A stretch of 64,000 nucleotides of DNA, from assembly GCA_947471745.1 (NCBI GenBank), contig CANJKZ010000518.1:1-64000 (forward strand). The letters are read 5' to 3'. The stretch is from Closterium sp. Naga37s-1 (taxonomy: Eukaryota > Streptophyta > Zygnematophyceae > Desmidiales > Closteriaceae). Position numbers and translations under genes: made by a program. The notes beneath the pieces were generated by a model. The model saw only the letters and a list, made by a program, of their open reading frames with translations, was not told where the DNA came from and did no database searches. Below are positions 14,056 through 26,084 of the stretch, piece by piece. Positions within the stretch are counted from its first letter, which is position 1. Every line of letters starts with the position of its first letter.

Positions 14056-17000
14056 AAAGTAAAGTAAAGGGAATCTTGCGGTCTCACTCGATCAGAAGGT
14101 GGGAAATATATAAATCTAGTGAGCTAATAAGGTTCGAAAGGTATCTAACGCACATGTATAGGGAAAATGGTGCATTGGCCAGGTCGGTCCGTATGGGAAC
14201 TTAGAGTGCAAATGCCAGGGAGAACGGAAGCGCTCAGATCTCGCATAGTACACCGAATCTAGTGGTCTCACTCAAATAGAAGGTAGGAAATATATTAATC
14301 TAGTGAACGTAAGGGTTTGAAAGGTATCTAACGCACATGTGTAGAGAAAATGGTGCATCGGCCAGTCTGGCCGGCATTTCGCACTTATAGTGCAAGTGGG
14401 GCCAGGGAGAACGGAAACTCTCGTTTCTCAAAAAATAAAGGGAATCTAGTGGTCTCACTCGATCAGAAGGTGGGAAATATATAAATTTAGTGAGCTAATA
14501 AGGTTTGAAAGGTATCTAACGCACATGTATAGGGAAAATGGTGCATGGGCCAGGTCGGTCAGTATGGGAACTTAGAGTGCAAATGCCAGGGAGAACGGAA
14601 GCGCTCAGATCTCGCATAGTACACGGAATCTAGTGGTCTCACTCAAATAGAAGGTAGGAAATATATTAATCTAGTGAACGTAAGGGTTTGAAAGGTAACT
14701 AATGCACATGTGTAGAGAAAATGGTGCATCGGCCAGTCTGGCTAGCATCTCGCACTTATAGTGCAAGTGGGGCCAGGGAGAACGGAAACGCTCGTTTCTC
14801 AAAAAGTAAAGGGAATCTTGCGGTCTCACTCGATCAGAAGGTGGGAAATATATAAATCTAGTGAGCTAATAAGGTTCGAAAGGTATCTAACGCACATGTA
14901 TAGGGAAAATGGTGCATGGGCCAGGTCGGTCAGTATGGGAACTTAGAGTGCAAATGCCAGGGAGAACGGAAGCGCTCAGATCTCGCATAGTACACGGAAT
15001 CTAGTGGTCTCACTCAAATAGAAGGTAGGAAATATATTCATCTAGCGAACCTAAGGGTTTGAAAGGTATCTAACGCACATGTATAGAGAAAATGGTGCAT
15101 CGGCCAGTCTGGCCGGCATTTCGTACTTATAGTGCAAGCGGGGCCAGGGAGAACGGAAACGCTCGTTTCTAAAAAAGTAAAGGGAATCTAGCGGTCTCAC
15201 TCGATCAGAAGGTGGGAAATATATAAATCTAGTGAGCTAATAAGGTTCGAAAGGTATCTAACGCACATGTATAGGGAAAATGGTGCATTGGCCAGGTCGG
15301 TCAGTATGGGAACTTAGAGTGCAAATGCCAGGGAGAACGGAAGCGCTCAGATCTCGCATAGTACACGGAATCTAGTGGTCTCACTCAAATAGAAGGTAGG
15401 AAATATATTAATCTAGTGAACGTAAGGGTTTGAAAGGTAACTAACGCACATGTGTAGAGAAAATGGTGCATCGGCCAGTCTGGCCGGCATTTCGCACTTA
15501 TAGTGCAAGTGGGGCCAGGGAGAACGGAAACGCTCATTTCTCAAAAAGTAAAGGGAATCTAGCGGTCTCACTTGATCAGAAGGTGGGAAATATATAAATC
15601 TAGTGAGCTAATGAGGTTTGAAAGGTATCTAACGCACATGTATAGGGAGAATGGTGCATTGGCCAGGTCGGTCAGTATGGGAACTTAGAGTGCAAATGCC
15701 ATGGAGAACGGAAGCGCTCATATCTCGCATAGTTCACGGAATCTAGTGCTCTCACTCAAATAGAAGGTAGGAAACATATTAATCTAGTGAACGTAAGGGT
15801 TTGAAAGGTAACTGACGCACATGTGTAGAGAAAATGGTGCATCGGCCAGTCTGGCCGGCATTTCGCACTTATAGTGCAAGTGGGGCCAGGAAGAACGGAA
15901 ACTCTCATTTTTCAAAAAGTAAAGGGAATCTAGCGGTCTCACTCGATCAGGAGGTGGGAAATATATAAATCTAGTGAGCTAATAAGGTTCAAAAGGTATC
16001 TAACGCACATGTATAGGGAAAATGGTGCATTGGCCAGGTCGGTCAGTATGGGAACTTAGAGTGCAAATGCCAGGGAGAACGGAAGCGCTCAGATCTCGCA
16101 AAGTACACGGAATCTAGTGGTCTGACACCACTAGAAGGTAGGAAATATATTAATCTCGCGAACGTAAGGGTTTGAAAGGTAACTAACGCACATGTGTAGA
16201 GAAAATGGTGCATCGGCCAGTCTGGCCGGCATTTCGCACTTATAGTGCAAGTGGGGCCAGGGAGAACGGCAACGCTCATTTCTCAAAAAGTAAAGGAAAT
16301 CTAGCGGTCTCACTCGAATCAGAAGATGGGAAATATATAAATCTAGTGAGCTAATAAGGTTCGAAAGGTATCTAACGCACATGTATAGGGAAAATGGTGC
16401 ATTGGCCAGGTCGGTCAGTATGGAAACTTAGAGTGCAAATGCCAGGGAGAACGGAAGCGCTAAGATCTCGCATAGTACACGGAATCTAGTGGTCTCTCTC
16501 AAATAGAAGGTACGAAATATATTAATCTAGTGAACGTAAGGGTTTGAAAGGTAACTAATGCACATGTGTAGAGAAAATGGTGCATCGGCCAGTCTGGCTG
16601 GCATTTCGCACTTATAGTGCAAGTGGGGCTAGGGAGAACGGAAACGCTCGTTTCTCAAAAAGTAAAGGGAATCTTGCGGTCTCACTCGATCAGAAGGTGG
16701 GAAATATATAAATCTAGTGAGCTAATAAGGTTCGAAAGGTATCTAACGCACATGTATAGGAAAAATGGTGCATTGGCCAGGTCGGTCAGTATGGGAAGTT
16801 AGAGTGCAAATGCCAGGGAGAACGGAAGCGCTCAGATCTCGCAAAGTACACGGAATCTAGTGGTCTCACACCACTAGAAGGTAGGAAATATATTTATCTC
16901 GCAAACGTAAGGGTTTGAAAGGTATCTAACGCACATGTATAGGGAAAATGGTGCATTGGCCAGGTCGGTCAGTATGGGAACTTAGAGTGCAAATGCCAGG

Positions 17001-19490
17001 GAGAACGGAAGCGCTCAGATCTCGCATAGTACACGGAATCTAGTGGTCTCACTCAAATAGAAGGTAGGAAATATATTAATCTAGTGAACGTAAGGGTTTG
17101 AAAGGTAAATAACGCACATGTGTAGAGAAAATGGTGCATCGGCCAGTCTGGCCGGCATTTCGCACTTATAGTGCAAGTGGGGCCAGGGAGAACGGAAACG
17201 TTCGTTTCTAAAAAAGTAAAGGGAATCTTGCGGTCTCACTCGATCAGAAGGTGGGAAATATATAAATCTAGTGAGCTAATAAGGTTCAAAAGGTATCTAA
17301 CGCACATGTATAGGGAAAATGGTGCATGGGCCAGGTCGGTCAGTATGGGAACTTAGAGTGCAACTGCCAGGGAGAACGGAAGCGCTAAGATCTCGCATAG
17401 TACACGGAATCTAGTGGTCTCACTCAAATAGAAGGTAGGAAATATATTAATCTAGTGAACGTAAGGGTTTGAAAGGTAACTAATGCACATGTGTAGAGAA
17501 AATGGTGCATCGGCCAGTCTGGCTGGCATTTAACACTTATAATGCAAGTGGGGCCAGGGAGAACGGAAACGCTCGTTTCTAAAAAAGTAAAGGGAATCTT
17601 GCAGTCTCACTCGATCAGAAGGTGGGAAATATATAAATCTAGTGAGCTAATAAGGTTCGAAAGGTATCTAACGCACATGTATAGGGAAAATGGTGCATGG
17701 GCCAGGTCGGTCAGTATGGGAACTTAGAGTGCAAATGCCAGGGAGAACGGAAGCGCTCAGATCTCGCATAGTACACGGAATCTAGTGGTCTCACTCAAAT
17801 AGAAGGTAGGAAATATATTAATCTAGTGAACGTAAGGGTTTGAAAGGTATCTAACGCACATGTGTAGAGAAAATGGTGCATCGGCCAGTCTGGCCGGCAT
17901 TTCGCACTTATAGTGCAAGTGGGGCCAGGGAGAACGGCAACGCTCATTTCTCAAAAAGTAAAGGAAATCTAGCGGTCTCACTCGAATCAGAAGATGGGAA
18001 ATATATAAATCTAGTGAGCTAATAAGGTTCGAAAGGTATCTATCGCACATGTATAGGGAAAATGGTGCATTGGCCGGGTCGGTCAGTATGGGAACTTAGA
18101 GTGCAAATTCCAGGGAGAACGGAAGCGCTCAGATCTCGCATAGTACACGGAATCTAGTGGTCTCACTCAAATAGAAGGTATGTAGCCAACGTAAGGGTTT
18201 GAAAGGTAACTAACGCACATGTGTAGAGAAAATGGTGCATCGGCCAGTGTGGCCGGCAATTCGCACTTATAGTGCAAGTGGGGCCAGGGAGAACGGAAAC
18301 GCTCGTTTCTCAAAAAGTAAAGGGAATCTAGCGGTCTCACTCGATCAGAAGGTGGGAAATATATAAATCTAGTGAGCTAATAAGGTTCGAAAGGTATCTA
18401 ACGCCAATGTATAGGGGAAATGGTGCTTTGGCCAGGTCGGTCAGTATGGGAACTTAGAGTGCAAATGCCAGGGAGAACGGAAGCGCTCAGATCTCGCAAA
18501 GTACACGGAATCTAGTGGTCTCACACCACTAGAAGGTAGGAAATATATTAATCTCGCGAACATAAGGGTTTGAAAGGTAACTAACGCACATGTGTAGAGA
18601 AAATGGTGCATCGGCCAGTCTGGCCGGGATTTCGCACTTATAGTGCAAGTGAGGCCAGGGAGAACGGCAACGCTCATTTCTCAAAAAGTAAAGGAAATCT
18701 AGCGGTCTCACTCGAATCAGAAGATGGGAAATATATAAATCTAGTGAGCTAATAAGGTTCGAAAGGTATCTATCGCACATGTATAGGGAAAATGGTGCAT
18801 TGGCCAGGTCGGTCAGTATGGGAACTTAGAGTGCAAATTCCAGGGAGAACGGAAGCGCTCAGATCTCGCATAGTACACGGAATCTAGTGGTCTCACTCAA
18901 ATAGAAGGTATGTAGCCAACGTAAGGGTTTGAAAGGTAACTAACGCACATGTGTAGAGAAAATGGTGCATCCGCCAGTCTGGCCGGCATTTCGCACTTAT
19001 AGTGCAAGTGGGGCTAGGGAGAACGGAAACGCTCGTTTCTAAAAAAGTAAAGGGAATCTAGCGGTCTCACTCGATCAGAAGGTGGGAAATATATAAATCT
19101 AGTGAGCTAATAAGGTTCGAAAGGTATCTAACGCACATGTATAGGGAAAATGGTGCATTGGCCAGGTCGGTCAGTATGGGAACTTAGAGTGCAAATGCCA
19201 GGGAGAACGGAAGCGCTCAGATCTCGCATAGTACACGGAATCTAGTGCTCTCACTCAAATAGAAGGTAGGAAATATATTTATCTAGTGAACGTAAGGGTT
19301 TGAAAGGTAACTAACGCACATGTGTAGAGAAAATGGTGCATCGGCCAGTCTGGCCGGCAATTCGTACTTATAGTGCAAGTGGGGCCAGGGAGAACGGAAA
19401 CGCTCATTTCTCAAAAAGTAAAGGGAATCTAGCGGTCTCACTCGATCAGAAGGTGGGAAGTATATAAATCTAGTGAGCTAATAAGGTTCG
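14056..19490 (+). repeat. 371-bp dimeric satellite (A/B monomers), array 1
   Basis: About 14.6 dimers of roughly 371 bp are present. Each dimer contains an A monomer (with CACTCGATCAGAAGGTGGGA and GGTCGGTCAGTATGGGAACT) and a diverged B monomer (with CACTCAAATAGAAGGTAGGA and CGGCCAGTCTGGCCGGCATT). A and B align along their length at about 185 bp each, so this is a two-monomer higher-order repeat. Between about 16800 and 17170 the register slips by one monomer. A deletion in the B monomer just after GAAGGTA occurs at about 18180 and again at about 18908, showing a further block duplication of about 730 bp. Recurring 61-83 codon frames are repeat shadows. Confidence 0.95.
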
Positions 19491-20590
19491 CCGAGCACTT
19501 TCTAGCATATTCGTAGGTCCGTAAACTCACGAATGACGTCTTCACGTTGAAAAAAACGCTTGTTTCGAGCGTTCGTAGCCCCGAGACGCGAAAACTTCCA
19601 CACCGATACTTGTCATGGAGCAGGCAATTTTCAGTCGTGCAGCTCTGTGACCAATCGTTCTCGCTTCACTCTCGGGCACTTTGCAGCATAATTGCAGGTA
19701 CATGAACTCACGAATGACGTCTTCATGTTGAAGAGAAACGCTCGTTTTGGGCGCTTGTAGCCCCGAGACGCGAAAACAGCCGCACCGATACATGTCATGG
19801 AGCAGGCAATTTTCCGTCGTGGAGCTCAGTGACCAATCGTTCTCGCTTCACTCCCAGGCACTTTTCAGTATAATTGCAGGTCCGTAAACTCACGAATGAC
19901 GTCTTTACGTAGAAGAAAAACGCTCGTTTCGGGCATTTGTAGCCCCGAGACGCGAAAACAGCTGCACCAATACAGGTCATGGAGCAGGCAATTTTCCGTC
20001 GTGGAGCTCCGTGACCAATCATTCTCGCTTCGGTCCCTGGCACTTTCTAGCATAATCGCAGGTCCATGAACCCACGAATGACGTCTTCACGTTGAAGAAA
20101 AACGCTTGTTTTGGGCGTTTGTAGCTTCGAGACGCGAAAACATCCGCACCGATAAGGTCCTGGAGTAGGCAATTTTCCATCGTGGAGCTCCGTGACCAAT
20201 CATTGTCGCTTCACTCCCTGGCACTTTCCGGCATAATTGCAAGTCCGGGAACTCATGAATGACGTCTTCATGTTGAAGAAAAACGCTCGTTTTTGGCGTT
20301 TGTAACCCCGAGACGCAAAAACAGCCGCACCGATACCGGTCATGGAGCAGGCAATTTTCCGTCGTGGAGCTCCGTGACCAATCGTTCTTGCTTCCATCCC
20401 TGGCACTTTCTAGCATAATCGCAGGTCCGAGAACTCACGAATGACGTCTTCACGTTGAAGAAAAACGCTCGTTTCGGGCGTTTGTAGCCCCGAGACGCGA
20501 AAACAGCCGCTTGGATAAGGTCATGGAATAGACAATTTTCCATCGTGGAGCTCCGTGACCAATCATTCTCGCTTCCGTCCCTGGCAATTT
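19491..20590 (+). repeat. 181-bp satellite, type I
   Basis: Six tandem monomers are present with spacings of 180-183 bp, measured between successive CACTTTCTAGCATAAT-like blocks. Other landmarks are CTCACGAATGACGTCTTCAC, GAAAAACGCTCGTTTCGGGC, CCCCGAGACGCGAAAACA, GTCATGGAGCAGGCAATTTT and GTCGTGGAGCTCCGTGACCA. A short dyad, AAACGC with GCGTTT, surrounds the TCGTTTCGG loop in several copies. The left junction is with the 371-bp family at AAGGTTCG. Overlapping 60-110 codon minus-strand frames only reflect the periodic sequence. Confidence 0.93.
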
Positions 20591-22296
20591 CCAGCATAAT
20601 CGCGATCCGTCAACTCATGAATGACGTCTATAAGTTGCAGAAAAACGCTCAGAACGAGCGCTTCCACCTTCAAAACGCGGAAGGACCCGCACGCGTGCAG
20701 GAGGTGCAGCGGGCGCTCTTCATTCGCGAGCGCCGACGACCGATGATGCTCGCAACCCTCCCACGCCCTTGCTGGCTTGGCAATAAGACCAGACAAGCGC
20801 AGCCACGTGGCCAAGCGGAAGAAAAACGCTCGGAATGAGCGCTTCCACCCTCAAAACGCGGAAGGATCCGCACGCGTGCAGGAAGTGCAGCGGGCGCTCT
20901 TCATTCGCGAGCGCCGACGACCGATGATGCTCGCAACCCTCCCTTGCCCTTGCTGGCTTGGCAAGATGACCAGACAAGCGCAGCCACGTGACCCAACGGA
21001 AGAAAAACGCTCGGAACGAGCGCCTCCATCCTCAAAACGCAGAAGGATCCGCACGCGGGCAGGAAGTGCAGCAAGCGCTCTTCATTCGCGAGCGCCGTTG
21101 ATCGATGATGCTCGCAACCCTCCCACGCCCTTGCTGGCTTGGCAATAGGACGAGACAAGCGCAGCCACGTGACCCGGCGAAAGAAAAACGCTCGGAACGA
21201 GCGCTTCCAACCTCAAAATGCGGAAGGATCCGCACGCGTGCAGGAAGTGCAGCGGGCGCTCTTCATTCGTGAGCGCCAATGAACGATGCTGCTCGCAACC
21301 CTCCCACGCCCTTGCTGGCTTGGCAAGAGGACCAGACAAGCGCAGCCACGTGACCCGGCGGAAGAAAAACGCTCGAAACGAGCGCCCCCACCCTCAAAAC
21401 GCGGAAGGATTGGAACGCGGGCAGGAAGTGCAGCAAGCGCTCTTCATTCGCGAGCGCCAATGACCGATGATGCTCGCAACCCTCCCACGCCCTTGCTGGC
21501 TTGGCAATAGGACCAGACAAGCGCAGCCATGTGAACCGGCTGAAGAAAAACGCTCGAAACGAGCGCTTCCACCCTCAAAACGCGGAAGGATCCGCACGCT
21601 TGCCGGAAGTGCAGCGGGCGCTCTTCATTCGCGAGCTCCGACGACCAATGATGCTCGCAACCCTCCCACGCCATTGCTGGCTTGGCAATAGGACCAGACA
21701 AGCGCAGCCACGTGAGCTGGCGGAAGAAAAACGCTCGGAACGAGCGCTAGTACCCCCAAAACGCGGAAGGTTCCGCACATGTGCACGAAGTGCAGCGGAC
21801 GCTCTTCATTCGCGAGCGCCGATGACCGATGATGCTCGCAACCCTCCCACGCCCTTCCTGGCTTGGCAAGAGGACAAGATAAGCGCAGCCACGTGACTTG
21901 GAAGAAAAACGCTTGGAATGAGCGATTCTACCACCAAAGCGCAAAAGGATCCGCACACGTGTAGGAAGTGCGCGTGCGCTCTTCATTCGCGAGCGCCGAT
22001 GACCGATGATGCTCGCAACCCTCCCACGCCCTTGCTGGCTTTGCAGTAGGACCAGACAAGCGCAGCCACGTGACCCAGAGGAAGAAAAACGCTCGGAACA
22101 AGCGCTTTCACCACCAAAACGCGGAAGGAACCGCACACGTGCAGGAAGTGCAGCGGGTGCTCTTCATTCGTGAGCGCCAATGAACGATGCTGCTCGCAAC
22201 CCTCCCACGCCCTTGCTGGCTTGGCAAGAGGACCAGACAAGCGCAGCCACGTGACTTGGCAGAAGAAAAACGCTTGGAAGGAGCGCTTCTATCCCC
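20591..22296 (+). repeat. 181-bp satellite, type II
   Basis: About nine monomers are spaced 177-182 bp apart, measured at successive GAAAAACGCTC blocks (20640, 20821, 21002, 21183 and onward). The first ~60 bp align with type I (AGAAAAACGCTCG, later ACGCGGAAGGATCCGCACGC), so the two 181-bp families are related. The remainder differs: GAAGTGCAGCGGGCGCTCTT, CATTCGCGAGCGCC, CTCGCAACCCTCCCACGCCC, GACAAGCGCAGCCACGTGAC. Two dyads recur: CGCTCG-GAA-CGAGCG and GGCGCTC-9nt-GAGCGCC. CACGTG occurs once in eight of nine monomers. The composition is GC-richer than its neighbours. Frames of 67-131 codons on both strands are monomer shadows. Confidence 0.93.
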
Positions 22297-24887
22297 AAAT
22301 TTCAGAGTTCCAGTTCCGCCTTGTACCTACACACAAGCGTGCATCCTGACCTTACCAGCCGACACATTATTCTCTCCGTACAAATACAGTGAATACCATA
22401 TGTTTTCCCATTTCCTTTAAATGATACCATTCCCCACCCTCCTACCATGGTTTAACCTATCGGATCTATGTAAATTGGCAGATAATGACATTTTTGTCGT
22501 ACATGGTACCTGCACTACAGGCGCGCATACCGACCAAACTGACCAGCGCATTACGTATGTTTGTAGAGATGCAGTTATGGCCATATTCTTGCCAGTCCAC
22601 TAGATTAGGCCTTCTACTTCAACAAGACTAGGTTATAACCTTTCCGATCCACATAGTTTGGGAGATTTCAGAGTTCCAGCTCCGCCTTGTACCTATACAC
22701 AAGCGTGCATACTGACCTTACCGGCCGACGCATTATTCTTTCTGTACAAATATAGCAAATACCATATTGATTCCCATTTACTTCAAATTATACAATTCCC
22801 CACCCCCCTACCATGTTTTAACCTATCGGATCTATGTAATTTGGCAGATATAGACATTCCAGTCGTTCATGGTACCTGCACTACAGGCGCGCATACCGAC
22901 CAAACTGACCAGCGCATTACTTATGTTTCTAGAAATGCAGTTAGTATCATATTCATGTCAGTTCACTAGATTAGGCGTTCTATTTCAACAACACTTGGTT
23001 ATAACCTTTCCGATCCACATAATTTGGGAGATTTCAGAGTTCTAGCTCCGCCTTGTACCTACACATAAGCTTGCATACTGACCTTACCAGCCGACGCATT
23101 ATTCTCTCTGTACAGATACAGTGAATACCATATGTTTTCCCATTTCCTTTAAATTATACCATTCCCCACCCCCCTACCATGTTTTAACCTATCGGATCTA
23201 TGTAATTTGACAAATATTGACATTCCAGTCGTACATGGTACCTGCACTGCTGGCGCGCATACCGACCAAACTGACCAGCGCATTACTTATGTTTCTAGAA
23301 ATGTAGTTAGTACCATATTCTTGTCAGTTCACTAGATTAGGACTTCTACTTCAACAACACTTGGTTATAACCTTTTCGATCCACATAATTTGGGAGATTT
23401 CAGAGTTCCAGCTCCACCTTGTACCTACACACAAGCGTGCATACTGACCTTACCTGCCGACGTATTATTCTCTCTGTACAAATATAGTGAATACCATAAG
23501 TATTCCCATTTCGTTTAGATAATTCCATTCCCCACCCCCCTACCATGTTTTAACCTATCGGATCTATGTAATTTAGCAGATATAGACATTCCAGTCGTAC
23601 ATGGTACCTGCACTACCGGCGCGCATACCGACCAAACTGAACAGCGCATTACTTGCATGTCCACTAGATTAGGCCTTCTACTTCAAAAACACTAGATATG
23701 CAGTTAGTACCATATTCTTGCATGTCCACTAGTTTAGGCCTTCTACTTCAAAAACACTAGGATAAAACCTTTTCCGATCCACATAGTTTGGGAGATTTCA
23801 GAGTTCCAGTTCCGCCTTATACCTACACACAAGAGTGCATCCTGACCTTACCGGCCGACGCATTTTTATCTCCGTACAAATATAGTAAGTACCGTATGTA
23901 TTCCCATTTCCTTTAAATGATACCCTTTCTTACCCCCCTACCATGTTTTAACTCGGATCTATGTAATTCGGCAGATAAAGACATTTCAGTCGTACATGGT
24001 ACCTGCACTACAGGCGCGCATACCGACCAAACTGTCCAGCGCATTACGTATGTTTGTAGAGATTTAGTTAGTGCCATATTCTTGCCTGTCCACTAGATTA
24101 AGCCTTCTACTTCAACAACACTCGGTTATAACATTTTTGATCCACATAATTTGGGAGATTTCAGAGTTTCAGCTCCGCCTTGTACCTACACGCAAGCGTG
24201 CATACTGACCTTACCGGCCGACACATTATTCTTTCTGTACAAATACAGCAAATACCATCTGTATTCCCACTTACTTTAAATGATACCATTCCCCACCCCC
24301 CTACCATATTTTAACCTATCGGATCTATGCAATTTGGAAGATATAGACATTCCAGTCGTACATGGTACCTGCACTACAGACGTGCATACCGACCAAACTG
24401 ACCAGCGCATTACGTATGTTTGTAGAGATGCAGTTAGTGTCATATTCTTGCCAGTCCACTAGATTAGGCCTTCTACTTCAAGAACACTAGGTTATTACCT
24501 TTACGATCCACATAGTTTGGGAGATTTCAGAGTTCGAGCTCCGCCTTGTACCTACACACAAGCGTTCATACTGACCTTACCGGCCGACGCATTATTCTCT
24601 CTGTACAAATACAGTGAATACCATATGTATTCCCATTTCCTTTAAATTTTACCATTCCCTACCCCCTACCATGTTTTAACCTATCAGATCCATGTAATTT
24701 GGCAGATATTGGCATTCCAGTCGTAGATGGTACCTGCACTACAGGCGCGCATACCGACCAAACTGACCAGCGCATTACTTATGTTTTAAGAAATGCAGTT
24801 AATATCATATTCTTGTCTGTTCACTAGATTAAGCCTTCTACTTCAACAACACTTGGTTATAACCTTTCCGATCCCATAATTTGGGTG
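22297..24887 (-). repeat. 366-bp dimeric satellite, array 1
   Basis: About seven units of roughly 366 bp are present, landmarked by TTTCAGAGTTCCAGCTCCGC at about 22300, 22666, 23032, 23397, 23795, 24158 and 24524. Each unit is itself a dimer: the half with TTGTACCTACACACAAGCGT aligns with the half containing CATGGTACCTGCACTACAGG, followed in both by GCATAC, CGACC and GCATTA landmarks. Read on the minus strand, it carries the same core boxes as the 184-bp and 371-bp families (TGGTCAGT, CTAATCTAGTGGACT). One unit, near 23640-23770, is about 30 bp longer because of a local duplication of TGCATGTCCACTAG and its flank. The short 60-103 codon frames are shadows. Confidence 0.92.
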
Positions 24888-25100
24888 TAACCTTTCCCTT
24901 TCTCTTCCCTCGTTGCATCCAGTTGAGTGCTCTGCCACACTGCCTATTTGTATCATTCCGATCCGACCCAGCATAATCTGGCCTCCAGGAAGAGGTTGGT
25001 ATTTCTGACTGGGCAGAGGGAGCTGGAAGACTTGTGCAGGAAGCTTGGAAAAAGTTTCAAATGAACGCGGGTGGGCAGAGGAGGGGGGGAGGTTGGGATA
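24888..25100. other. Single-copy sequence, no assigned gene
   Basis: This stretch is not part of any visible satellite. On the minus strand there is a splice-acceptor-like site (CCTCTGCCCAG at about 25009-25019) followed by an open stretch towards 24888 with the codons for RPDYAGSDRNDTNRQCGR. It would be in phase with the upstream GT37-like exon, which ends in phase 0. It does not resemble the C-terminus I know for GT37 enzymes, so I do not call it an exon. Confidence 0.3.
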
Positions 25101-25333
25101 GAAATGGGGAACCGGATAGAGGAATGGGGAACCGGAAGGAGGAATGGTGGACCGGATTGAGGAATGGGGAACCGGATAGAGGAATGGGGAACCGGATAGA
25201 GAAATGGGGGACTGGATTGAGGAATGGGGGACCGGATTGAGGACAGGGAGACCGGATTGAGGAATGGGGGACCGGATTGAGGAATGGGGGACCGGATTGA
25301 GGAATGGGGGACCGGATTGAGGAATGGGGGACC
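25101..25333 (+). repeat. 20-bp minisatellite
   Basis: About 12 copies of a 20-bp unit, ACCGGATTGAGGAATGGGGG, are present with early-copy variants ACCGGATAGAGGAATGGGGA. It lies downstream (on the minus strand) of the GT37-like exon. The unit has no stop codon on the minus strand, which produces overlapping proline-rich frames that I consider spurious. Confidence 0.92.
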
Positions 25334-25964
25334 AAGGGAGCATGGGGTGGGACAGCAGGGGTGGGAGCATGGGGGGCAGGGACAGGGATAGTGACAGGGA
25401 TACACTCTATTTCACGCGGAAATTAAAATGAAGGCCTTGATAAATCAGGCAGTCCTTCAATTTCTACTGCATGCATTAAATTTCCAAATCCTAAGAGGTA
25501 CAGTAAGGGAGGCACTATTGCCTACTGGCTGTAAAGTGAGATCCATTCATTCATGTGACAGCTGCTGAGTCCTCCCTGACACTTTGAAGCCATGCCTTGA
25601 ACAATAGTGGGGGCGATTCAGGTGGCACAAGGGTGAATCCTCTGCCTGTCCCGTGGCACAGTTGCAGTGGAGGCCCGTAGTGAGAGCCATTGGAGCTGAA
25701 ACACTGCGACGGAGGCAAGCAGAGACGGGAAGTGCAGAGGGAGAAAGGCAGGCACGGTGCGTGAAGAACAGCGGAAGGACCCCTTTCAAAGGAGTAAAGG
25801 ACAGGCCAGTGGAAACAAGGCACGTGTACAAAGAACGCAGATGCAAACGACGGAATGGAGAGGACAGCGGGCGGTGGAGACAAGTGCAGAGAAAAGGAAG
25901 AGCATAAGAACTGGGCAGCATGGTATGTGTCTGCAGCCATCACATGGTGCGTGCCTAAAGCATG
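25334..25964. other. Single-copy sequence between minisatellites
   Basis: This 630-bp region has mixed composition and no clear repeat structure. It would be intron or 3' flank of the minus-strand GT37-like fragment. Open frames cross it on both strands, but none shows a recognisable domain or convincing codon pattern. An AT-richer patch lies around 25410-25560. I see no RNA gene in it. Confidence 0.4.
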
Positions 25965-26084
25965 CCCTGCCCACCTGCGAGTGCCCCGCCCTGCCCACCT
26001 GCGAGTGCCCTGCCCACCTGCGAGTGCCCTGCCCACCTGCGAGTGCCCTGCCCACCTGCGAGTGCCCTGCCCTGTCCACCCCAC
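25965..26084 (-). repeat. 19-bp minisatellite adjoining a splice donor
   Basis: Six or so copies of a 19-bp unit are present; on the minus strand it reads GCACTCGCAGGTGGGCAGG. It starts immediately after the predicted donor of the GT37-like exon (GCTCAG then GTGGGG). Each unit carries GCAGGTGGG, itself a donor-like CAG|GTGGG. The exon end, GGGCACGCTCAGGTGGGG, closely resembles the repeat unit, suggesting that the array grew out of the exon-intron boundary. Confidence 0.85.

Noticed and set aside
20545..22240. Dozens of arginine/alanine-rich frames of 67-131 codons on both strands
   Set aside because: They repeat with the 181-bp satellite period and overlap each other; no domain is recognisable.
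24888..25008. A third GT37-like exon
   Set aside because: There is an acceptor-like site and a compatible phase, but the sequence does not resemble the expected C-terminus and the frame runs on into satellite.
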